64,000 bases of DNA from Prillingera fragicola (lineage: Eukaryota > Basidiomycota > Tremellomycetes > Trichosporonales > Trichosporonaceae), in NCBI GenBank assembly GCA_002335605.1, contig BEDY01000005.1:806001-870000 (forward strand), written 5' to 3'. The stretch's first letter is position 1, and every line of letters begins with the position of its first letter. The notes under the pieces are model-generated. The model ran no database searches. It saw nothing but the letters and a program-made list of their open reading frames with translations, and was not told the origin of the DNA. A program made the position numbers and the translations under genes. Positions 1 to 9,380 of the stretch are shown here, piece after piece.

Positions 1-256
1 GGCTGCTTACCCCTAAACTTGTCCCAGATCTCGCCGACCTTCTTCGAGTTGTCACGGGATGCCGAGCGCGACGAGTCGCCACCTTCTGTAAAGTACGCAT
101 TGATAGCGTTGGTGAGGTTGTACTTGTGCTTCTTGAGCCACTTGGTGGCGTCGGTCGGACTGTGAAGGTTAGAGCTGCTATACACGACTATACGCACGAT
201 GCACCTGTCACCTCACGGAACTCGCTAATGAGCGCCTTCTCGTTACTCTTGGTCAT
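1..256 (-). CDS. DCN1: Defective in cullin neddylation protein 1 (5' part, cut by window edge)
   Basis: Dcn1 is the scaffold E3 that helps Ubc12 attach NEDD8/Rub1 to cullins. Exon 1 is 198-256, start ATG at 256. A 38-nt intron (160-197, GTGCGT donor, CACAG acceptor) joins in phase 2 to exon 2 (about 11-159), which ends at a GTAAGC donor near position 10; the rest lies outside the window. The visible protein starts MTKSNEKALISEF and runs into ATKWLKKHKYNLTNAINAYF, the UBA-like helical domain of Dcn1 proteins, followed by KVGEIWDKFR, the start of the potentiating neddylation domain. The family match is from the UBA-like pattern and the following helix. The catalytically important C-terminal domain is not visible. 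The intron is unusually short even for this locus. Confidence 0.85.
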
Positions 257-878
257 AGGACGAGACTGGTGTGCATGTCAGTTTGTGAATTCCACTAAAG
301 CAAAGGAAGACGAGGCACGCGACAATACAGACCATTGTGGACTTGGTCTTCTGTGTGGGAGGACTGTTTACGCCGGGGGAGCGATTGAACCACGCTGCCA
401 GACGGAATAAGAGTATCGCCGAGAAGAGAGTGATGAGAAGAGTGTAGAGTATGGTGAGCGTGTGCAAGGTAGCTGCTTGCACCTGAGGCTGGTTTGGACA
501 AGATGGCTACAGAAGAGACAGAAGCGGGGCGGGCGCTGCGACACCAGAGGCACGCGCGCTCACTGTAATGCCCGGCCGGCCTCCACCTGTAATCCAGTCA
601 AGGCTGTTTTTTTCTTTTCGCGTATTTATTATATTTAATCCCGCGATGCAACTCAGGAACCAGCCATGCTACCATCCCCGCGGGCGGGCGGGACTGAAAC
701 CACGCGAGGAGGGCACAGAGCGCGTCCAGCGAGAGGGAGGGAGCACACAGCCGCAGCAGCGCACGACGGGCACGGGGCCGCGGGACGCACGACGACAGGT
801 GCCAACGTCGCGTTCACCTCCTTGCATCGACTCTCTCCTCACATCTAATCCTTACCCATCGATCAAAGCATACCCATC
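257..878. other. Divergent promoter region between DCN1 and CDC10
   Basis: About 620 bases with no supported gene. It separates two divergently transcribed genes, so it should hold both promoters and 5' UTRs. A T-rich stretch (about 608-640) and a purine-rich stretch (about 700-745) are visible. Short open frames here have no recognisable protein content. Confidence 0.6.
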
Positions 879-2165
879 ATGGCCGCAGTCGCTTCCGTCC
901 CCAACCCCGAGGACATTGTCCCCTCTTCGCACGTCGGCTTTGACTGTGAGTGGCACACCGGTCCCAGCTGGGGAGCGCGAGGCGCGCGCGAGACGTCCTT
1001 CACGCTCGGACGTGGCTTTGCGCGCGTCGAAGAGTGCCGTTGAATCGACATAGCTGACTCCTTTCCCAGCGATCACGCGCCAGATCGAGCACAAGTTGCT
1101 GAAGCGCGGCTTCCAGTTCAACGTCATGGTTGTTGGTGCGTACAGAGCAGCTCAGAAGGAAGGCCGTTCGCTAACGATGAACAGGCCAGACTGGTCTCGG
1201 CAAGTCTACCCTTGTGAACACTCTCTTTGCTACCCACCTTGTCGACTCGAAGGGCCGCACCGAGCCTGACCTTGCCGCCCGCGCTACCACCGAGATCCAC
1301 GCCACGTCGCAGGGTATGTGGCAATGTTGCTGGCCGAGGACCGTGGGCTGTTATTGACGCGTGCAGTTATTATTGAGAACGGTGTCCGCCTCAAGCTCAA
1401 CATTATTGACACTCCCGGCTACGGTGACCTTGTCAACAACGAGGGCTGCTGGGACCCCATTGTCAAATACGTGAGGCCCGTGGATCGTAGAGTATCGCTG
1501 ACTCCTTCAGATCAAGGACCAGCACTCGGCCTACCTGCGCAAGGAGCTCACCGCTATGCGCGAGCGCTTCATTCCCGACACCCGCATCCACTGCTGCGTG
1601 TTCTTCATCAACCCCACTGGTCACACCCTCAAGCCTGTGAGTGTTGTTGACATTTGAAAAGCGCCATCGCTGACAGAGGAAGATCGACATTACCGTCTTG
1701 AAGAAGCTGTCCGAGATTGTCAACGTCGTTCCCGTCATTGCCAAGTCGGACTCGCTCACTCTTGAGGAGCGCATGCTCTTCAAGGAGCGCATCATGGCCG
1801 AGCTGCAGTACAACCAGATCCGCCTGTACCCCTTTGACGGCGACGAGCTCGACGTCGAGGAGCTTGACCTCAACGAGCGTGTCAGGAACATGCTCCCCTT
1901 TGCCATTGTCGGCTCTGAGCGCAATGTTGTTGTCGACGGCAAGCCCGTCCGCGGCCGCAAGCACCGCTGGGGTGTCGTCAACGTTGAGGACGAGACTCAC
2001 TGCGAGTTTGTCTACCTGCGCAACTTCCTCACGCGCACCCACCTCCAGGACCTCATCGAGACGACCAGCCAGATCCACTACGAGACCTTCCGCTCAAAGC
2101 AGCTCCTTGCGCTCAAGGAGTCGTCGGCCAAGGCCCAGCAGCCCCCCACCCCCGCGGCTGCCTAG
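879..2165 (+). CDS. CDC10: Septin, Cdc10 class
   Basis: Septin GTP-binding protein that assembles into filaments at the bud neck and division site. Exons: 879-945, 1070-1135, 1185-1313, 1367-1470, 1511-1636, 1683-2165; 324 aa, close to yeast Cdc10 (about 322 aa). The start is supported by the Cdc10-like short N-terminus ending SSHVGFD. Visible motifs: P-loop GQTGLGKS at residues 45-52, DTPGYGD (G3), AKSD (G4), and the septin unique element region ending near HLQDLIETT. The C-terminus is short with no coiled coil, which fits Cdc10 rather than the Cdc3/11/12 classes. For the last intron two acceptors fit the frame; the one at 1681-1682 gives LKPIDIT, the septin consensus, whereas the one at 1676 would insert two residues. 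Confidence 0.96.
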
Positions 2166-2329
2166 TTGTTCTAGCTCTCTAAAATCCTGGACCGTGATTT
2201 CTAATAACTCTATTCTCCTGTGACCACCCACCCTTTTGCCCCGGGATATCCCCTGTGTGATGCACCTTATGACATGATGCGCCAATGCCGACGCGCCGTT
2301 GCAGCCATGTACTTTTATGCTATGCTTAG

Positions 2330-3191
2330 TTATGCTTGTGTCTTGTCCGTCTCTACAATAGCGCGCGTGAGACCCTCGGCATCTGGCGTCTCGGCAACGG
2401 CGTCCAGGCTGTATCCCCCCTGCCGCAAGGCATCAGCCGTCGTCTGACCTATAGCAGCGACCCGCAGCGCTCTTCCCTCTGAATGCACACCCCATCCACC
2501 CGCTTCCAAATGGCGCAACACAAACGCCGCCGAACTAGGCGAGAACAGCGCGACCCACACATCCCCACCGTCCTCCTCCCGCAACCTCTCCACATCCCCT
2601 CGCAGGCTCTCAGCCTCATAGGTCTCATAAACCCGCACACACTCCACCTCCCGCCCAGCCTCACGCAGCGCAGCAGTGAGGGTCGGCAGCGTCTTGTCGC
2701 CCGTCAACACGAGATACGGCCTGTGCTCCTCTCCCCCACGCGCAGGCGCGTCCACGAGCAGCGGCGCAAGTCCAGCAGCATTGACAGCCTGCGGTCCCGG
2801 CGCTGGCCGCTCCTCTGCCTCGAGGCCCGCGGCGTCAAAGACAGTGTTGACGGCTCCGCCGGGGGTGTACACGGATATGGCGCTCCATGGCTCTGTGGTT
2901 GTTGTCAGACAAGCTCAAGGCTCAAGACATACCCCAGTCAGACCCCTTGCCGAGCTTGTGCTCCTCTTGAAGCTCTCGTACAGCCTGCACCCAGGCCTCG
3001 GCCGCCCTGCGGCTCGTAATAACCACGGCCTCCCATCGCGCGGCGCCAGAGGAGATGACACGGCTGAGGTCCGCGGTGAGGAGCCGGTCGCTGAGGGCCG
3101 AGATGGACGTGGCTGTGTATCCCGCCTCGGCGAAGGTTGACTCGTATGTGTCTCCTGTTGCTGGGGTACGGAAGAGGACGACCCGGGGCAT
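2330..3191 (-). CDS. HEM4: Uroporphyrinogen-III synthase
   Basis: Fourth enzyme of haem biosynthesis; closes linear hydroxymethylbilane into uroporphyrinogen III with inversion of ring D, in the cytosol. Two exons, 2933-3191 and 2330-2892, with a 40-nt intron (GTATGT donor, CCACAG acceptor), giving about 273 aa, usual for the family. The protein begins MPRVVLFRTPA and shows the two alternating Rossmann-like lobes of HemD proteins: the ITSRRAAEAW motif in lobe 1, SVYTPGGAV at the linker after the splice, and VALFSPSSAAFVL followed by AIGQTTADAL near the C-terminus. These are the family's most conserved blocks. It converges on CDC10, with 164 bp between the stops, so the 3' UTRs probably overlap. 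Confidence 0.92.
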
Positions 3192-3933
3192 GGCTGACGC
3201 TGTGTGGGAGGGAGATGTCGAAGTTGAGCAAGGATCGTGGTGGAGGCGTGGGGCACCGGTACTAATCGCTGATTAGAAATGGCATGTGGTTGACGCTGAG
3301 ACATTGAAATTGAGTTGGTTGACATTACAATTATTCATTGTCGCGTTCACCAGACAAGAGTGGAAGGTATTCCCCACTGTGCACGCGATAGTCCGTCTAT
3401 GAACATTCTGAGCGGTGAAGGTACAGTAGATGCTTGGTTGGAGTTGGAAGCACTCGCGAGCGAGAAGCAGTTGAGCAATGGAACTGATGGTGGCACACCA
3501 TCAAGTAGGCTTCCTTGCACCTTGAGCTGGCCTCGCCAGCAGAGTGGTTGGGTGCGTTTCTGTACCTCAGCATGCCCCTTTCTCCCATAATCCTGTGCGG
3601 CCATAGCACTGGCCTTGATAGGAATTAGGTTGATAATGCACGTGCAAATCGCATTCCTGTAGACCCACTTCTCGCGTCCTCGTTTAGCTGTCTCGGATCT
3701 TGGCCGTTGCTGCACCAATACTCATTCGCCAAAAGTAAAAGCATCTGGAGACCGCGCCGGCACCGAGTCGCCGACTGCTCTGCCTATCTCTTTCCGTCAG
3801 ACCGCGACTCGTCTATCTTTATCGCTTCCTCGGGTGCTCATTGACGAATGACTTCATTCACTTCTCACTACATCCCCAACTTGTTTACCTGTTAAGAATA
3901 CAACTGCTAATTGAATAAAATAATCAAAACTTG
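3192..3933. other. Gap between HEM4 start and the carnitine acetyltransferase stop
   Basis: About 740 bases holding the HEM4 promoter (HEM4 is read leftwards from 3191) and the 3' region of the carnitine acetyltransferase, whose stop is at 3934. An AT-richer stretch around 3885-3930 may carry its polyadenylation region. I see no gene in it. Confidence 0.6.
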
Positions 3934-6282
3934 TTAATACTCGGCAATGGGAATCATCTTTCCGATAGTCGGACGGCGCCTCTTTGTCTGCTCGACAACG
4001 TTGGGGTTGCTGACAGTGTCAAAGTAGCCGAAACCGCCGTAAGCGTCGCCCTCGTCCTCCTCAGCAAGAGCGTTGTCGTCCTGGCCCTCCATCTCGTGCT
4101 CGCTCAGGCGGCGACCAGTACGGGCATCGCGCATGACACCACTGTGGTCGACAAACGCCTCGGGGCGCTCGTTGGCCTCGCGCCAGAGCGAGATGATCAT
4201 GGTGCGGACCTCCATCAAGTACGCCTTGAGCGTCTTGAGGAGACGGCGCGTCTGCAGGTGCTTGGACGACATGCACACGCTGATACCCTCGTCCTTGATA
4301 ATGTAACCGATACCGTAACCCTCGGGTGTGGTGGGCCCGAAACCGAAGAGACGGAGAGCCGGGTTGCCACAGTTGGACGTCGAGAGCACACTGGCACCAA
4401 GAGTTCCGTAGCCGGGGTCGGTGAAAATGGGAGGAACGCGGGGAGGCTCCTTGCCGGCCTCCTCGGCCGCGGCGCGCTCATGCTGGATGAGGGAGTGCAT
4501 GGCATACATGTGACGGTCCTGGCCCTGAGCGTTGCCGCACTCGCGGGTGAGCTGAGTGTGGCGAGCACAGGCCTGGCGGAGAGCCTCAACCTTTTGCGCG
4601 GGGGTCGCAGTCTCCGAGCAGAAAGTCTTGACAAACTTGACACTGACTTCGGTGACGGTGCGGATGGCCTCCGTACGTCCGTGCAGGTACTGCTTGGTCA
4701 TAGCCGGCTCGTACGTGCTCTCGACACGGCCGTACAGGCTGTAGTAAGCGGCCTGGAACGCCATCTGCACAAAGGCGTCGGGCGAGAAGCCGTGACGCTT
4801 AATGAAGTTGGCACCGTAGCCGCGGAACTCGAGGGCCTTGCTGTCGTTCTGACAGATGAGGTCTGAGATACGCGTCTCGGCAAAGCGAACACCGGCGCGA
4901 AGGTCCGGGGTAAGGCGCCACACGAGCTTCTTAGGGTTGGTGTCGGCCTCGTACTCGACGTCGTCCGCCTCACGGGGCGTCTTGGAGCCCTTGGCGAAGG
5001 GGGACTGTTTGGCCTGGAAGAGCGAGGGGGTCGAGGGGTTGATCGACTTGGCGAACAAAAGCACAAGCTCGGTGAACACATCGGCAGCATAACGCAGGAC
5101 AGTGTGACCGTCGACACCAGTGTGCTCAAAGTTGATACCAGCCTCACCGTTCGCGCACACGATGATCTGGAGCTTGTCGTACCAACGGTTGGTACAGGTA
5201 CCGACCTGGATACCGTGCTCGAGACGGTAGCCACCGCAGAGGAAGTTGGCACAAAGCTCTCCGACGTCGACGGGCTCCGAGTCGTCAAGGCAGACCACAA
5301 AGAGGGCCGACTCGACAATGGCAAGACACTTGGCGTTCTTCGAGTTCGAGTTGCGGAGCTCGTTGCGAAGACGCGACCAGATCTTACGGTTCTCGGTGGT
5401 GAGAACACCGACAGCATTGGCACCGGTCTCGGTGACAGGCATCTTGTCAGCATCGGCGACAATGCCCTGGAGGTTGCTGAGAATCTCGCGGTCGTTCATC
5501 ATTGGGCGGTTCTTCGAGTCGAGGACGTCGAACCAGTCTTTTGTCATGTCAGCCGGGTCCTCCACGACGCACACCTTTCATATAACTCACAGAACTGGCC
5601 ACGGCGCAGTACGACAATATGGCGTGACTCATCGTAGGTCTCCATACGACATCCGAGGTCGGTGGGGACACGCGAGGTGGCGAACAGACGCTCGTACTGG
5701 CTCATGTCGAGCGGGGTGGAGCGAACGGCATCGGGCTTGAGCTGGCCGTTGCGCAGGTCGTGAATGAACAAGAGCGACGACAGAATGAGCGATGACGCAC
5801 GGGACAGTTGAGGGTCGATACGGGGGGTGACGTCCGAGGACAGCACAAAGAAGGGGTTGAGACTGAGCACGACCGAGTCGGTCTGCGAGAGGTAGCTCTC
5901 GTACCAAAACTCTTCAATGTACGAGTCAACGGTCTTGTTGTACTCTACGAGACGGTCCTGCCACTTTTGTCCCTCACCCGAGGAGAGAAAGTCCTCGACC
6001 GCGGCCTTGGTCTTTACGTGCTCGTCCTCGTCCTGAAGACCGACGAGCGAATCAAGGTAGCGCCTGCAGGTGTCCTCGAGCTTGGGGATGGGGAGCTTGG
6101 GAAGGATGGCATGGTACTTGCTCCTGCAAAATGGGGTCAGCGGGTGGTTCTGGCGGCGGTGGCAAGATCAGTCGCACTCACGAGATTGAGTTGGGACCCT
6201 TTTGCTTGGAGGTGCTAGGGGTGAGCGCACCGCTTGGGATGGGAGGCGAGCTTGACAGGTCTGCAGCGGCAGCGGTAGTCAT
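3934..6282 (-). CDS. Carnitine O-acetyltransferase (Yat1/Yat2 type)
   Basis: Transfers acetyl groups between CoA and carnitine so that acetyl units can move between compartments. Exons: 6182-6282, 5591-6123, 3934-5537; 745 aa. The second intron (5538-5590) is placed by the rejoined block QFYWFDVLD, a family motif that is broken unless spliced there. The carnitine acyltransferase domain fills most of the protein; the catalytic histidine is in FEHTGVDG at about residue 350, and the preceding NRWYDK block is also typical. No C-terminal peroxisomal AKL-type signal is visible (it ends PIAEY) and no obvious presequence, so a cytosolic or outer-mitochondrial Yat-type enzyme is more likely than the peroxisomal/mitochondrial Cat2. 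That localisation is inference. Neighbour genes are unrelated. Confidence 0.9.
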
Positions 6283-7086
6283 GATGGGCAGCGCTGGTAA
6301 AGCTTGATTCTTGCGGCGGTGCGGGGGCTAAGAAGAAGAGATTGCATGGGTGTGGTTTGGCTGTCTCTTAAGTGGTTGTGAGCGATACCCTCTAGTTTCT
6401 CCGACGGCGGGGCACACCACCCAGTGACGCCCTCTGCTGCACCTCTCGGGTGGGTTCAACGCCGCCCAAAAAAAAGATCCGCGTGATGGAAATCAGATGA
6501 TGGGTGACCGCCGTTGTCGTCGTCGTCTTGCCGCCGCCATCTTGCCTGCCTGGCCCTGCTGATGCAAGGCACACGACGCACATCCCTGCGCATTGCTAGT
6601 CGGCTAAGGACAGTACCCGAGGGCCCCGAGGGGGAGAAAATGCGGGGCAGCGAGCAACGCATGGAGCAAACGACGACGACCCGGTCAATTACGGGCACAC
6701 CTCCAAGGGAAACACAGAGGCACACGGCAACCAACCACAGTCGCTCGGCGCTATGCATCCGAACAGCCCCTGTCTAGTCGAGCCCACTCCTCTCCGCCTC
6801 CCTCGTGTGCCGCGCAGTCGCCGCGGCGCTCCTCACCCTTAGCAATGGCTACTGAGGCAGCACGCTCATTTCGGAAGAGGAGGAAGAGGAGCGAAAGGGG
6901 CAGAGGGGCAGTGGCGGCGGGTGCAATCGGCAGGAGGGCGAACAACAAAGGGGGCGCGCGGCAATCATGGGAGTGATCCACCCACTGTTCCTGGCTGTTG
7001 GCCATTGACCAATCGTCTCTCGTCGGTCGGACCTACAGCGCCGACAAATGCCGAGTCATCTCTTGGTCACCTCCACATCTTGCACC
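6283..7086. other. Divergent promoter region
   Basis: About 800 bases between the carnitine acetyltransferase and the ANCHR-like gene, which are divergently transcribed. It contains a short poly-A run (about 6468-6476) and purine-rich stretches (6875-6925). An ATG at 7048 in frame with the downstream gene would add 13 residues. No other coding signal is seen. Confidence 0.6.
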
Positions 7087-8197
7087 ATGCCTCTGGACAG
7101 CAGCAGCAGCAGCGACGATGCTCTTCTCGCGCGCTTCAACGCACTGCGGGGTAAGACTAGCAGTCCCCTGGCGCCCCATATCACTTCTTCTCCCCCTCCC
7201 GGCGGTTCCTCGCAGTCTTGGCAGCAGCAAGACGAGATCGAATCTGCAGCTCGAGCGGCGCGCGCAGAAGACGACGAACTAGAACGCATAGCCAATGCTG
7301 TGCCCGGGCCTACCCACAGTGCTGGCGGTGGCAGCAACAGTGATCCTGACCTAGCGGCGCTTCTAGCCAACCTGAACGTCGGAACGGAGTTGGTAGACTC
7401 CCCCGACGGCGGACACAACAGCGACGGTGACGATGACCAACTGGAGCGCGAGGCTCGCCAAGCGTTAAAGGACGCAGAACGCGCTCTGCCGAATGAGGAT
7501 GACGAGCACGCACCGCACACGGCTGCCGGCGGCGTTGACGAGGACGAAAATAAAGCCCTCACGGACGGAGAAGGCGAGACAGAGGATGACATCTTGGAGC
7601 GCGCACTGTTCGTTGCTGCTCAGGAGCACTTGCACGAGCCAGACGATGACAACAGCGTCCCACCGGCTCTGGACACCACAGACGTCGAGAAGCCAACATC
7701 CAACCCGGATAACGCGGCCGCGGACGACCATAGTGTAGCATTCCCCAGTCTTCCCGCCTTCCCCGTGGTCCCCTCACAGAGCATGCCTGTGCTCGACGAC
7801 GACAACCCTACAAGCCCCGAGGACCAAGCCAAGTTTGACTTGCTTCTCGGCCTCAAGGGACCTTCGCTGTTCCCGAGCGCACCAAAGCGCGCCCCGGCGC
7901 CACCAGGCGGCGGGTCCTCACTGGGTCCCCCGCCATCCAAAGGCTGGAACATTCCCGGTTTCGACGACAAGCGCGACACGGATCTCGACAGTTGGTGCTG
8001 TGAGTGTGCCTGCTTCGTGCGTGGCTTCAGCTCTGACCATGACAGCCATTTGCAACAAGGACGCGGTCCTGCGTTGCCGCGGGTGCGAGGGAGATCTGTA
8101 CTGCGTCCAGTGTTGGAACGAGGGGCATGGGAATGGCCCAGGGCAGGAGCGCGGCCACAAAGCTGAGAGGTTCGAGTGGAGGGGAGTGGCGACTTAG
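7087..8197 (+). CDS. ANCHR/ZFYVE19-like zinc-binding protein
   Basis: In animals ANCHR is an abscission (NoCut) checkpoint regulator that binds ESCRT-III-associated VPS4. Two exons, 7087-7999 and 8046-8197, give 354 aa. The N-terminus has a short helix [13 protein letters not shown]. The middle is acidic and disordered with recurring short helices ([29 protein letters not shown]). The C-terminus is a cysteine/histidine cluster [16 protein letters not shown] followed by [12 protein letters not shown] and a final H, which matches the B-box-like C-terminal domain of ZFYVE19 proteins and is split by the single intron. No FYVE domain is visible. The start at 7087 sits in a CACCATG context; an in-frame ATG at 7048 is possible. 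Family assignment rests mainly on the C-terminal zinc module; function in fungi is inferred. Confidence 0.8.
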
Positions 8198-8495
8198 AGA
8201 GTTGCGCCGCCGCAGACGGGCGGACTCTTTGTCGTCATGCTGGCCCGGTGTGGGTGTTCCGGTTAACTGGTACCAACGCCACGATGGCCTAGATAGCAGC
8301 CTGCACCTCCACACCAAAGAGCAGCGTTCTCGGCCGAGCGGTGACACACTACATGCCCCAGTAGCAGCTAGTGCTGCTCAAAGTGCCCGTTTAGCCGCCG
8401 AGATCTCATTAATGCCTTCACAAGCAAGACTGGTTCAGTAGTGATCCACATCTCTACCTTAGGTGCAACTGTAAAGATAATCCATGACACCATTT

Positions 8496-9195
8496 CTACG
8501 AGCTCTTGGGCTTCTTGACTGTTCAGATGTCAGGCTCAAGTTCGCGTTCAGTCCGTAAATACACTTACCACCGTACTTTGACCTCGCGCGGGTACGGCCA
8601 GCGACACCGTTAAAGTCGAGAGCACCACGAACAACCTTGTAACTGTTCCAACGTCAGCATTTCCGTTTGCCGTGTACGTCTAGCGACGACGACGCCACGC
8701 ACCGAACACCGGGCAGGTCCTTGGTACGGCCGCCACGGATGAGCACGACCGAGTGCTCCTGGAGGTTGTGGCCCTCTCCGGGAATGTAGGCAATGGTGCT
8801 CTTGCCCGTGCTGAGCTTGACACGGCAAATCTTGCGCACAGCGGAGTTGGGCTTACGGGGCTTGGTCGTGTAGACTTTTGAGAGGACACCCTTCTTCTGG
8901 TAGCAGTTTTCGAGGAGAGGCACCTTGGTCTGACGCTTGGTCGTCTTGCGGCAGCCACGAGCAACTATCAATGTCAGTGTTGGCCCTGGGCACGAGCGCG
9001 TGTAGGATACACACCCTGGTTGACGGTCGTGTTCACCGAGGACGAGGCAGCAAAGGTGCGGGCGGAAAGGGGAAGACGGATGGGGGAGGGGAGCTGGACG
9101 CGCGACGACGATGCAATGGGGGCGCGGGGAGCGGCACGAACAGCCATCTGGCTGAACGACGCCGTGAGCGCCGAGATGGAGGCGCGGGCAAGCAT
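8496..9195 (-). CDS. MRPS12: Mitochondrial small-subunit ribosomal protein uS12m
   Basis: Decoding-centre protein of the mitochondrial 30S subunit. Exons: 9015-9195, 8703-8964, 8569-8642, 8496-8518; 179 aa. The first 55-60 residues are rich in Ala, Ser and Arg with few acidic residues, as in a mitochondrial presequence. The body carries the uS12 signature [12 protein letters not shown], then [28 protein letters not shown], and ends RARSKYGVKKPKSS. The last two splices are fixed by restoring PGVRYKVV and SKYGVKKP; the last exon codes for only seven residues plus the stop. It starts 185 bp from NOP4 in divergent orientation, so the two share a promoter region. Confidence 0.96.
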
Positions 9196-9380
9196 GGTGG
9201 GGTAGGTGGTTTGTGTACAAGGTCGACTTTTGCATCAAAGCCCAAAGATCGTTGAGATTCACTTTGGTATCAAAAAGTCGTGTATATTTTGCCACGTGGT
9301 TGATAAGCCACCAGAGATTATTTCGGCCAGTCCAAAAGTTGACAACCATCGAGCACGACAACTATACCACAACACACACC
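9196..9380. promoter_or_regulatory. Shared divergent promoter, uS12m / NOP4
   Basis: The 185 bp between the two start codons must hold both 5' UTRs and both promoters. It is more AT-rich than the flanking coding DNA. I cannot assign a transcription-factor site with confidence. Confidence 0.6.

Noticed and set aside
3931..4866. 311-codon plus-strand frame opposite the carnitine acetyltransferase
   Set aside because: Same antisense effect of codon bias; the minus-strand protein carries the catalytic histidine block and is clearly the real one.
5560..5600. A 16-nt intron in the carnitine acetyltransferase gene
   Set aside because: The first frame break suggested an intron of 16 nt, too short to be real. 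Moving the acceptor to 5538 gives a 53-nt intron and restores the QFYWFDVLD family motif.
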